DNA of 64,000 bases from Brevipalpus yothersi (taxonomy: Eukaryota; Arthropoda; Arachnida; Trombidiformes; Tenuipalpidae): assembly GCA_003956705.1 (NCBI GenBank), contig QZCP01000016.1, positions 18,992-82,991 of the forward strand. The letters run 5' to 3'. Positions 13,241 to 25,133 of the stretch are shown here, in pieces. Each line of letters begins with the position of its first letter. Position 1 is the first letter of the stretch. The notes beneath the pieces were generated by a model. That model was not told the DNA's origin, made no database searches, and worked only from the letters and a program-made list of their open reading frames with translations. The position numbers were made by a program, and so were the translations under genes.

Positions 13241-14606
13241 AGATGTATAGATGGATAATTTTATGATATAAAATTTTTTTTGGAGAGAGAAAATTGTGAA
13301 CGATCGAAGGTAACATCTTTGACAACTATCATCATCGTATTCAATGATATGAGAGCTTGATTTTTTCCCATCTTTACTCATAGAATGTATGTATATATTA
13401 TCAATTCATGAATACTTGTGTGTGTGTGCCAAAGTATGAGTGCCAAAAGGGTTGAAGTGGAAGGTGAACACGTTGATTGCATTTTTATATTGACTACTGT
13501 TTCTACTTGTTTGAAGCGCGCAATTCTTGATGAAAAAGCGCGCTTTCAAGTTTAATCTTGATCAGTTAGATATGTATTATTACACACCCTTGAGCAAATT
13601 GAATTCTGATTGTCTTGACTAGAAAGCAAGAATGTTGCAAATTGTTTCAATATAAGAACTAATTTGATACAAACGTAAGACTAGTTATGCATGCATATCC
13701 ATGCATGGTATGTGTCATTGAGAATCTTTTTTTCTCAAATTTATCATCCATAATTACTGTGAAATGTGTAAGTGGAACAATGTCTAGTTATCATCCTAGT
13801 AAATAGTTCTAGTAACATTGAGAATCTCTCTCTTCTGCCTCATGACGCGATCATCATCATCATCGTAATTCGAGTGGATATTCACGGTTAGTTATTCATG
13901 TTCAAGGCGATAATATATCGGTCGATGACTTCTTCGTTTTGCCACTTGTTTTTTCTTCTTCGTTCTTGATCACGATTAGCCATCACATTCTTGACGTTTT
14001 TCTGGTCGGCTTTGACCATTTCATTAACACGGCCAGCGATTCTCGGTGTATGTGTACGTATTTATGTATGTATCAACATGGTCTCATGATCCCCTCCATT
14101 GAAAAAAGTTAAGATTTTCTCTTCTTTCCTCTTCTCTATCTATCCATCCATCTATCCATCTATCCATCTATCTATCTATCCATCTCTATTCACGAATAAC
14201 GAAGACCGCTCTCAAAGGCCATCATACAATCTGTCTTCAAGTTTTCCAAGATCGCATGCTTTTTCGATTTCAAGGTCACGTAAGGCGAATCAAATTACAA
14301 CATGCGGGCCAATATTCCGACGAATGAAACAAAAAATCATCAAAATTCGATACATATGATGCAATTTTCTCTCTCACTCTCCCTCGAATAGTATGATAGC
14401 CCCAAGAGCACTATGTGATTAAAATCTCACTACTCATCCTTCACTCAAAACTTATATCACACTTTCAGCCACCCACTGATGATTAGCAATCAATTGCGAA
14501 TACCAATCTTATAACCCTTCCATTTGCGATCATCTCATATTTACATCTCATACCTGGAGGCAGTGTTAAATGTTCACATCGATCGCTCTCTCTTTCTTTC
14601 TTTCTT

Positions 14607-14678
<72 letters not shown>

Positions 14679-15223
14679 TCACTTATGGCCTGATGGGTAT
14701 TCGGCTAATCTCACAAAAATTCCAGCATCGCTCTCTCATTCCCCTCCCCCTTTATCGTTTCCCGCTCTTGAAATCGAGTAATTTTCAGAGTATATCAAGA
14801 GAGATGAGAGTACATCGAAGCTTATAAGAATCTCGTTATCGAACAAACTAGGAATGACCGTTCTTGAACTTGTTTTTATCCTCTCTCTTTCTCTTTCTCT
14901 CTCTCTCTCTTTCTTGCGCCATAGGAAAGTTGAGTATCAGCTTTGAAGATGAAGATGATGATGGGAAGAAAAATAAGAAAAAGAAAGAAACTTCACTTGT
15001 CAGATTGATTACTTGAGATGGATAGAAGAAGAAGCTTTTCACTCAAAGGCTTCTCATATTCTTTCTTTCTCTCTCTCTCTCTTATACCATGGAATCTAGT
15101 TAATCAGTACAATCGCATGCGTAACAATCAATGTTTGCATTCTTCTTCACCCATCATTCTGGGGCTCAACTGGTTTTAGCACCTTGGCACTACTCACCTA
15201 CTTACCCACTAGTATTCCTTCTT

Positions 15224-15266
<43 letters not shown>

Positions 15267-17701
15267 GTATCTTATCTTCCTTGTGATTCAATGGAAAGGA
15301 TAATGGAATGAACACATACAGATAATTTCATATTTTGCTTCTCTCCATCAGAAAATATGCATATCAGATTAATAAGAATTTCAAATGTTGATGATCATGA
15401 ATTTTGATCAAATGAAATCGGATATCATAAAAAGAATGAATAAGTTTGGCTAGTTTTTGTGTGTGAAAAGCAACACTTCACACTCTGACAAGTCCATTCA
15501 ACTGGAATCAAGTCTTATCATTTTAATATCATATTGATCAATCTTCGATTGGCTGATTTCTTAATGTTGGCAGCCAATATCGTTCTTCCTCGATTATTTT
15601 GTTTTTCAACATTGTTTTTGACCCTTATCAAGCATCAATTCCTATGATCATTATGTAATGATGGTATTGTGAGATGAACTCTTCTGGTCAAGTCAATGAA
15701 TGCAGGGAAGAGTGTCAAGTTGAAAATCTATGCCCAAAAGTGTGTGTGATAATCATGTAAGATTTATCATCATAAAATTTCCTTGTTTCAATTCACAGTC
15801 TCACTCAATTCAAATTAATCATTAATTGTGTCATGAGTCAACGATCTTTCCCATCACTTTGTGGAAGCAATAATACAATTGTGAACGAAGTTGATTGAAC
15901 TCTTGGTAGCCAGATAAGAGAATTTGTCAAGTATTCCGCATTAATTTAATTCATCATTATAACTCATTTATTAATGGTATAACGTATAAGTTATAACACT
16001 TTGATAAACGAAGTGTTTAAATATTCCAACACAAACACAATTACAATTATATCTGATTTGAGGTTTTTGACCATTCATTTACTGAAGAATACTGGACGAA
16101 ATAACTTGTCCTCGAGAAAATTGAGGGTTTTTCTGGAAAGAATTTTGAAAAATTCTCTCAATATTTTCTTCATAAGCTCTCCCTTAAAAAAAATATGTTT
16201 ACTCTTCTTTGAATTCCTTGGATCAGTCAGCGCGTGAGATAGAGAGGAGAAAAGTGATCCCATGGACATGAACCCAGAATGATTTTATCATGTATTCCAC
16301 TAACCCAGTGAAGGATGCCTCAATATCTAGCTGGAGGGCAAAGATGCCCCTTTCCCTGAATACATATCTGAGAAGAAGAAGAAAAAACGATTACCAAGCA
16401 TCTATGAAATGTGTTTACTCGATCAACTGGGTGCACACACACACACACAGGAAATCTTGATTCCAGATAATCTTCTAAGCAAGATTCCTCCTCTCTAATC
16501 AAAAACAGAAACTGGTCCAGTAGAAGAGGTAAACAAGTAGTGCTGATGGAGGGGAAAACATTCATCTCATTTCAGTTCCTCTGACAAGATAATAGGGTTC
16601 AGGTGTGTGTGTGTGTGTGTGTAACGGTTGGAGCCTCTGATTGAGTGATTGATGAAGGAATCTGATTAATCACGGGGAGAGAGAGAAAGTGAGATGGAAA
16701 ACATTTGCCCATCAAAACATCCTCTGATATGGGCCAGAAAATATAAGTCAACTATTGCACAACCTGTGGTCATGTGTACTTGTTATTTTTCGATGATCAT
16801 ATGATCATATCATCATCTCCCAAAATTTCCCACCGACCGGCCATCCCCACGGTTATTCCAATGGAAAACAAGATTTTCCCATGGGTTGATGTTGCAGAAG
16901 AAAAATAAATTCAGTAAAAAAATATATAATCAGTAAACATGTTGGCACGAGATGTTGAAAAGCATCTTGAGATCTTCTTTCATGATCTGATGATGATGAA
17001 TTTCTTTTTTCGGAACTTCATCAAATAAGGGGGGCAGGAAGAGACAGTAAAGATGAAATTTGTTTTTCACTTTTTTTTCACTTCTTATCATTTGCACCCT
17101 CTTAACTATTAATAATAATAATAATAATCTGATATAATATGTTTACCTTTTTTTCTCTCTCTCTCTCTTTCTTCAGTGTTTGACTCTTTTGGCAAGCCAA
17201 CAAGTGGATTGATGCAAGTTGATCTCTCCTTTCTGGGATCATATTCCGAATGCTTAGACATTTCACCGGAAGATGTTGAGCCTCAATTCACGGGACAATA
17301 TTGTTTGGCAACCTTTAATCTACCTGATTCAGCCATATCTACACTCCAGAGAATATCTGGTTTAGCTGCCTCATCTCTTTCAAATGCAAACACTAAGCTC
17401 GGTCTTTGTGTTCCTAGTACATGTAAAATGGATGAAATTAAATTGATCACTGATAAAGGTGAGATCTGATTGATTCATATTGAATTTAATTTCCTTGGAA
17501 AATTTTTCTGAGCCAATCTTTTTTTCCCCCAAATCAATGTGCAATACTATCTCAACTTTCAATCAAAATCAACATTCTCAATGATTCTCTCTGTCCACAG
17601 TATTCTCCAAAATTGTTGACAAAACATCGGCCGTATTTTCAACATGCTACAATAGGTCATCAACCATTGAAAATGATTCCAAAGCATATATTTTTCTGTA
17701 A
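11956..17701 (+). CDS. nose-resistant-to-fluoxetine (NRF-6) N-terminal domain protein
   Basis: Three exons: 11956-12235, 17177-17458 and 17601 onward. Exon 1 encodes a signal peptide (MVQVIFLLCCLITF, about 20 residues) and the start of an NRF domain. Exon 2 carries the typical GLMQVDLSFLGSYSECLDIS and GQYCLATFNLP stretches with conserved cysteines, then LGLCVPSTCKMDEI. Exon 3 adds a cysteine in AVFSTCYNRSS. In NRF-6-type proteins this extracellular domain is followed by a multi-pass acyltransferase-3 domain, which I cannot find. At the end of exon 3 the reading frame meets TAA (17699-17701), which overlaps a good splice donor (CT|GTAAGT). So the product is either a secreted 220-residue N-domain protein or the first part of a longer protein whose remaining exons lie in or beyond the assembly gap. 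Intron 1 is almost 5 kb, far longer than others here. Domain call is strong; gene end is open. Confidence 0.8.
13196..13232. repeat. (GA)n microsatellite
   Basis: GA dinucleotide run in the long NRF-like intron. Confidence 0.9.
14592..14675. repeat. (CTTT)n-(CT)n compound microsatellite
   Basis: Starts with about four CTTT units and continues as an uninterrupted CT run of about 65 bp, in the NRF-like intron. Confidence 0.95.
15229..15262. repeat. (CT)n microsatellite
   Basis: CT dinucleotide run in the NRF-like intron. Confidence 0.9.
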
Positions 17702-17926
17702 GTAAAAAAAAAGGAAAAAATTATTCACTTATAATCATCATTAAATCTCAAGCCATAACCTCACACTAAGCCCTAGATAAATGTTCCTAGATAGATGAAT
17801 GTATCTCTCTATATACATACATGTACGATGGGGTCAACAGAGGTTGAACCACTGAGCCACTAACCTGATCGAAAACGAAAGTTGCCGGTGGCTTGTGGCT
17901 CGGTTGAATGAATTCCATAGGCAAGC

Positions 17927-17928
<2 letters not shown>

Positions 17929-17992
<64 letters not shown>

Positions 17993-18833
17993 NNNNNNNN
18001 NNNNNNNNNNNNNNNNNNNNNNNNNNNNNNNNNNNNNNNNNNNNNNNNNNNNNNNNNNNNNNNNNNNNNNNNNNNNNNNNNNNNNNNNNNNNNNNNNNNN
18101 NNNNNNNNNNNNNNNNNNNNNNNNNNNNNNNNNNNNNNNNNNNNNNNNNNNNNNNNNNNNNNNNNNNNNNNNNNNNNNNNNNNNNNNNNNNNNNNNNNNN
18201 NNNNNNNNNNNNNNNNNNNNNNNNNNNNNNNNNNNNNNNNNNNNNNNNNNNNNNNNNNNNNNNNNNNNNNNNNNNNNNNNNNNNNNNNNNNNNNNNNNNN
18301 NNNNNNNNNNNNNNNNNNNNNNNNNNNNNNNNNNNNNNNNNNNNNNNNNNNNNNNNNNNNNNNNNNNNNNNNNNNNNNNNNNNNNNNNNNNNNNNNNNNN
18401 NNNNNNNNNNNNNNNNNNNNNNNNNNNNNNNNNNNNNNNNNNNNNNNNNNNNNNNNNNNNNNNNNNNNNNNNNNNNNNNNNNNNNNNNNNNNNNNNNNNN
18501 NNNNNNNNNNNNNNNNNNNNNNNNNNNNNNNNNNNNNNNNNNNNNNNNNNNNNNNNNNNNNNNNNNNNNNNNNNNNNNNNNNNNNNNNNNNNNNNNNNNN
18601 NNNNNNNNNNNNNNNNNNNNNNNNNNNNNNNNNNNNNNNNNNNNNNNNNNNNNNNNNNNNNNNNNNNNNNNNNNNNNNNNNNNNNNNNNNNNNNNNNNNN
18701 NNNNNNNNNNNNNNNNNNNNNNNNNNNNNNNNNNNNNNNNNNNNNNNNNNNNNNNNNNNNNNNNNNNNNNNNNNNNNNNNNNNNNNNNNNNNNNNNNNNN
18801 NNNNNNNNNNNNNNNNNNNNNNNNNNNNNNNNN

Positions 18834-18886
<53 letters not shown>
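17929..18886. repeat. (GA)n tract containing an assembly gap
   Basis: GA repeats of about 60 bp on the left and 50 bp on the right flank 841 N (17993-18833). The assembly broke in the repeat, so the true length between the flanks is unknown and may hold sequence missing from this window, such as exons of the NRF-like gene. Confidence 0.97.
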
Positions 18887-18889
<3 letters not shown>

Positions 18890-20536
18890 CGAGTCTCCTT
18901 CTTATTAACCTTGCTGCTCTACAAGTTTTAGCCAATAAAAAAGAACTGCTCTCGGATGGTGATCATGATCAGCCCGAAAGATATATTCATGATGATACAT
19001 TCGATTAATTTATCTTTTAGGAGTGAATGAGTTCATGCAGATTATGATTCGATGAAAATAAGAAGGCTAAATATTGAGAGGGAAGATGGGAAGAGAGAAA
19101 AATTCCCTTCCAAGATTCTTACTTATAGGAATGCGTGTGTGAACTCATATTTTTTTATATATATTTGAAAGATTTCTCTTTTCAGAAGATATGAATTATA
19201 AGATCTACTTTTTTTGCCGGTAATAATATTTATTCCGAAGGTATTAGAGATTAAAGATGAAATAGAATGTTTATACTAAATTCATCATGATAAGTCAGAT
19301 TTTTTTATACTTTTTTTCTTCTCTCTTTTTCGGAGGCTGTAAAATTTTTCCCTAAAATCCAAATAGATCTGATTCAAATAAATCCGCTTCTTATGCACCT
19401 TATACCGCCAATATAACAGGAATTGCATGGAGGGCCAGCAAAAGATAATCGATTAACTGTAATTCGGATAATCAGTGATGATGCTAGAGATGAACACCCT
19501 CGAGTACGTTCGAGTTCCGCGATCTGATTGGAATCTGAGAGGATGAAGAGAGAGAGAGAAAGAAAGAGAGAGAGAGAGAGAAAGATGAAACCCGTTAGGA
19601 TGATTCAGACAGCGTTCTCGATCATCATTATTCTCGGATGGAATGTTTTTATGACTAATTAATTTTCACTTAAATACGAAAGTTAGTCAAGGATATCAGT
19701 TTTCGGAGGGAAGCAACGAAGGAGGAATGAATATCAAGAGTATCAGAATCGGTGAACCAGAAATCAAGATCATCAAGTGGCCGGCGAGTCAGAATCAATT
19801 TTTAATTTGCAAAATGTTTTGATAAAACACTTTAGCATTACACAGTGGTCCATTGAGAATACCCAGATGAAGATAATCATGATATATAAACATGAAAATG
19901 TGGATATATTTTGGAAGAAGTTGCAGAAGAAGAAAATCAGGACGATAAAAGAAGGATAGAGAGAGAGAAAATCAATAAACTAATACGAAATGAGGATGAA
20001 CGATTTGTGAGAAAAGATGAAAGAGCTAAGGAAGAGAGATGTCCTCATCAAAAAGCGTGCTTCCAGTAGCCGCTACCAAATGAAATTGCAATCAACTTGG
20101 GAAATCCTGTTCAAGTGTAATTTAAGGAAGTTTCGTGTCCATTTCTTCCTCTCTCTTTCACTCTTCTTCTTCTTCTTCTTCTTCTTTTTCTCTTCATCTT
20201 CTTCTCCATCATCTCTCTTAGCCAAAAGAGCTCTCATTCAGAGTTTCTCTTCTCTCTTCTCCTCATCTCTCTGCTGGCTTATATTGCGAATATCCTTTCA
20301 GTGTTAGTTAGCCATCGAGCAAGATCATGAAAAACCTGTTCATGAATCCACTATAGTTAATCGATAGCCCAATTAACTTTTTCTTACTGCAAAGCGCCAA
20401 CCGGCGATCGATGGCCTTATCTTACAGGGTGAGGCCATTTCTTTCTATCTCTCTCTCTCTCTCTCTTTCTCCATCTTCTTAATTTCTCTCTCTCATCTCA
20501 CCTCATTTGCTTGCACACTGTTGATTGCCATTCACA

Positions 20537-20540
<4 letters not shown>

Positions 20541-20587
<47 letters not shown>
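20541..20587. repeat. (GA)n microsatellite
   Basis: GA dinucleotide run in the gene-poor region. Confidence 0.95.
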
Positions 20588-20591
<4 letters not shown>

Positions 20592-21805
20592 TTGCATTTA
20601 CTAGTTCGTTGTCTTTTGTGACGCAATTCCTCTGCTCTTTCTTCCCGCATCATTCACGAGGGATGCTGGGAGAAGAAAAAGAAAAAGAAGAAGAAACCTA
20701 AGAATGTGTGCTTGCGAGAGAGAGAGAGAGAGAAAGATAGAAAGCATGCTTAAAGAAAAGCTATGAGCACAGAAGCAAGGGAGAGAGAGAGAGAGAGAAA
20801 GGCAGGGCCGTTTATCTTACTATTTTGCGTTAATTTTCGGCCTCCAAAATATCCGGCGGGTTTTGCATGTAATAGCGAGAGAGAGAGAAAAAGTGAAGAA
20901 GAGCTTCTGTGGAGGAAGTCAGATCATGTCATAAACTTGGAATGGAAGAAGGAGAGAAAGAGAGAGAGAGAAAGTTAGAGTGTTCGTTGGAACAAATTCC
21001 GTTTCCTGGGCATATCCAAGGCAAAAGTGGCCTGAGAAAAAGATCTTGAGGAAAGAGAGAGAGAGAGAGGAAGAGAGAGCTTGGTCCAGGGACACATCTT
21101 GAACATGATGCAGTGGACAATGTGTGGGAGAGAGAGTGGAAAAGATCTCATCGGCTTTGGAGAGAATCAGGAGAAGGCCATTTGGAAGAGAGGAATATAT
21201 TTTATGATCCCAAATACGGATCCAAAGTGAGTTAAGTCGTTTCCTTTTCCAGTGGACAACCATTGAACGGATATATATTCTCTTTTCCTCTGTCAGATGT
21301 GAACAGTATAAGTCCACAAGAAGGCAATTTTCGGAAGAAAAACGATTGAAAAAATGTTGATCTCATGAGTATAGAGAAAAAGAGAGAGAAAGTTGATATT
21401 TGTAGGCCGATCATGATGACGGCTTACCGGTATGGACAAAATGATGCAATACTAGAGCCAAATATACGCTTATAGCTCTATAACTATAAAACTATATATA
21501 CTAGATTTTTAGTTTTAAAATTGGAAATATATATCAGAATGAAAAATTTACCAATCACGATATCATGGTGAAAGAGGAGTTAGAGAGTATTTGAAACCAA
21601 TTGATCAAAATGAGAGTTGAAAATTGGTGAGATACTTTCCCTGAAGAAAGAGAAGAGGAGAAAGAGAGAGGTTTGAGAGTTAGTAAGAATTTATCCGAGG
21701 AAGAGTGTCAATTACTTCATCTCCTGAGGCAATTTGTGCTCATCTATGTACTCTGCTCTCTACGCTTGGAACCTCTTGACCTGTTGCTAGAACCAGAACT
21801 ACTAT

Positions 21806-21810
<5 letters not shown>

Positions 21811-21865
<55 letters not shown>
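21811..21865. repeat. (GA)n microsatellite
   Basis: GA dinucleotide run in the gene-poor region. Confidence 0.95.
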
Positions 21866-21869
<4 letters not shown>

Positions 21870-22761
21870 GAGAAGTTAGCTCGAAAATCGATGCAAAACC
21901 TTCTCTCTCTCTTTTAACCTGTAAAATTAGCATATCAGTTGATGGGCTTTAATTAACTATCCTCAGCCCTATTCACTTTGATCATGGCTTCTTCTTCTTG
22001 CTTCATCTTCTTCCTTCCAGTGGATCTTCTCCACACACTTACAGTAGATGAGTTGCAGTAGATGAATAGGACCGGTTGAGAAGGCTTCTTCTTTTTGGAA
22101 GCGAAAAAATTTTCACCAATGATTAAGTGATCCGAGAGAAAGTTGCTCTATCTAACTGGCCGGAAAAATATTAGCCCTTCAGAAAAAGATCATCCTCTGA
22201 TCAGTACAAGTAGTGGTAGTAGTGATGCTAGATGTGTGTAATAACAGGAGTAGTAGTAATATTGAGAACTTTTTCTTTAATAGCAATATCACATCGTAAT
22301 GAGGCAATCGAACTTTGACCCAAGGAACGTGGTCAAATTGGGAAATTCTTCTGACTACGAGAATGCTCTACACAGGGTAGACCGAAACGGAATTGTGATG
22401 TACTTCGTTTAATGATTGTTGAATGAAAACTTATTCAATTTATTTTATGAGAAAATAATATTTGGACAAGACTGGACAAGGAGTGATCGGTACACTCGGC
22501 ATTGCCACTTCCTTTGACCGGATCTAGAAATATTTTGTGAGAAAAAAAACACGAAAACAGTGTTAGCTATTAATGTTATTCCATGTTCGAGGGCATTTTT
22601 CATGGCTATACACATGAGAGTACGTGGTGTAGATGTAGGTTAATTAGCCATGGACATACGCCAAAGGGACCACCAAAGTTACCTATTCTGTTTGATTAAT
22701 TAAAATGAATATTTAACTAACTTGATATAGATTGATGATTGCTCAAGGTTTGAGGCCACGA

Positions 22762-22797
22762 TTTTCTTCTTCTTCTTCTTCTTCTTCTTCTTCTTCT
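22762..22797. repeat. (TTC)n microsatellite
   Basis: About eleven TTC units. A shorter TTC run is also present near 20.16 kb. Confidence 0.9.
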
Positions 22798-24191
22798 ATC
22801 CATCTTTCTCTCTTCCATAACATGGCTTCAAGGGGCTCAACAACGTGCCACCATCGCAAAAGCTGAATGGATAACGTTAGATAGATAGATAGAGAGAGTA
22901 GCATTTCGTGTTCACCAACCCATCTTAACTGTCAACAAGCAAGCCAACACAAGGGGAAGAAGAAGTCAAACGTATGAACAAGATAATCTAACGATACAGA
23001 CTAACGATACTGATGAAGAGAGAGAGAGAGAAAGAAAGACTAAGAATAAGGGAATAACATGATAAAGAGCCACCTTGAGCATTGCGAAAATCAGATTTGC
23101 ATACTACACATTTTGGCGACATCATCACATACTCATAACATGATTGCGTGTGTTGAAAAAGGAATGTACGTGTGATATATATATCTAAATCGGTATGTTT
23201 CAAAATGAATGAATGAATGAATGAATGAAAAATTTATTTATATGTATCATGTGCATGTGATGTGCAAATGGTAGTGTGGACAAATTTTTCTCCAAGCACA
23301 AGGATAATGGTCAGACTGAGAAAATTTTTATCTTCTTCTTCTGTGAGTCCTAAAATTTAAATGATGTTCATTTGAATATTCGTATACATATATATATATA
23401 TCAATTTTGGACTCATTTTCGAGGATAGCTGACATGATGAGTAGAAGTGGAAAAAGATGCTGAGGACATAATGTGAACTAGCTCAATGGCCTGTACAGCT
23501 GTTACTGTCACTATTCGTTGGATCCTCATTCTTGGAAAAATTGTTCAAATGCAATCAAAATGCAAAGGAGATAAATACTGCTGCCTAATATTGCTTTCAT
23601 GAGGAAGTGATTTAGAAAAAAAGAGGAAAGAATTTTCATTTACTTTCAACCATGCTTGAGTAACAGGGAGGACGTCCATGAACATGCGGACATAGTAGTT
23701 GGCCATCATAATTAAAGCATTGCTCTTTTCCAATAATAGTAGTGATGAGAAACTTTTTTTTGCTACTCTCCCAATAGAACGGAAATTATCGATAAAAGTT
23801 CTAGAACTTATCGAATTGTATATTGTAAAAGGGATACTCCAAGCCCATTGAATGTTGGACAGGAGAGAGAGAGAGAGAGATAGAAGGGAAATGATCGAGC
23901 GAGACGTCAGAATCTAATTGATTAACGGTGTGTATGTAAGTATGTTTGTTGTGCAAAATATGGCATTGTGAGTAGATGTTGATGTAAGTAAGTAATAGTG
24001 GATAGTGGATAGATGGTAAGAGAGTTGATGATGATCGTAAGGAGTGTTTACAGGATTTGGTCCTCATCCATCACGATTTCGTAAACTCATCTGATTCTTA
24101 TCAACAGGGCGAGGAATGATTTGATACATCAAGTTCTATTCCGGTCTGATAAGATTGACTCTTGTGGATAATATTCGTTACAAGCATTATT

Positions 24192-24194
<3 letters not shown>

Positions 24195-24241
<47 letters not shown>
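24195..24241. repeat. (CT)n microsatellite
   Basis: CT dinucleotide run. Further CT tracts follow at about 24611-24646 and 24670-24694. Confidence 0.95.
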
Positions 24242-24243
<2 letters not shown>

Positions 24244-24608
24244 ATTTTAACAGTGAATCTCACTTACTCTTTTACTCTTCATCCTCGTGTGTGTAATCAC
24301 ATTCCAGAATTTTTTTTGGTATTCCTTTCGCAACGAAGGAAAAGTGGAAAAAATAAGAGAAGAGAAGAGAAAAAAGAAGAAGAAGAAGAAGAAGCCTGTA
24401 ATCAAGCTAACTGTCGCCATAAATTTTCTCTCTTCTCCTCTACACATTCTTATACATATACTGCTCATTTTCTCGTTTTCATCTGATCAATGTTTTTTCT
24501 TCTCTCTCTTTTACGTTTTAGCCACATTATTCACCAAAAACCTGAACTGGTCCAAGGCATTTATTCCCCTTTTTTTGGTCCCTTCCAAACTTCTTCCTCC
24601 TTTTCCCT

Positions 24609-24648
<40 letters not shown>

Positions 24649-25101
24649 ATAGTCTCTCTCTCTTCTGAACTCTCTCTCTCTCTCTCTCTCTCTCAGCCGA
24701 TGTTTGAGTTCACTTTTCTCATTTCATTAAATTAATTCACTCCACATACAAGCCATCGTCGAGAACGATCACATACTACAGTATTAATATATCAGTGTCC
24801 ACTGTGTGTGTCTATACATACACATACTTTCTCTTTCTCTCTCTCTCTGTCCTCTCTCTAGTGTCCACTACTCACTTGAACGGTGTCCATCAACTTGTGG
24901 TGTAAGTGTGTCCAGTTAGTGTGTTGTGTGTTTGTGCGGGAAGATAGAAAAAGAAGAAATCAGGTAACTAGGAGCTCTCCAAGGACTTATCCGATTATCG
25001 TGTTTCCCTGACAAACCACAGGTAAGTTTCCTGGATTATCTCTGGCCAGGAGAGTGTAACTTTTCTCTCTTCTCTCTTCCTCATCATGACTTTCATCATG
25101 A

Positions 25102-25133
<32 letters not shown>

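Larger units (their letters stand above)
12236..17176. other. long first intron of the NRF-like gene
   Basis: No independent gene is supported. It contains several GA/CT tracts, a (TATC/CATC)n tetranucleotide tract near 14.14-14.18 kb and a small GC-rich hairpin near 13.5 kb. A 77-codon frame at 12556-12789 follows a possible acceptor (TGCATGCAG) but looks non-coding. Confidence 0.5.

Noticed and set aside
16790..16812. GATCATATGATC palindrome
   Set aside because: A single short palindrome in AT-rich DNA; expected by chance.
17787..19008. Long open frames of 337-382 codons across the N gap
   Set aside because: They consist of GA/CT repeat translation (Arg-Glu or Ser-Leu) plus unknown residues from the gap; not genes.
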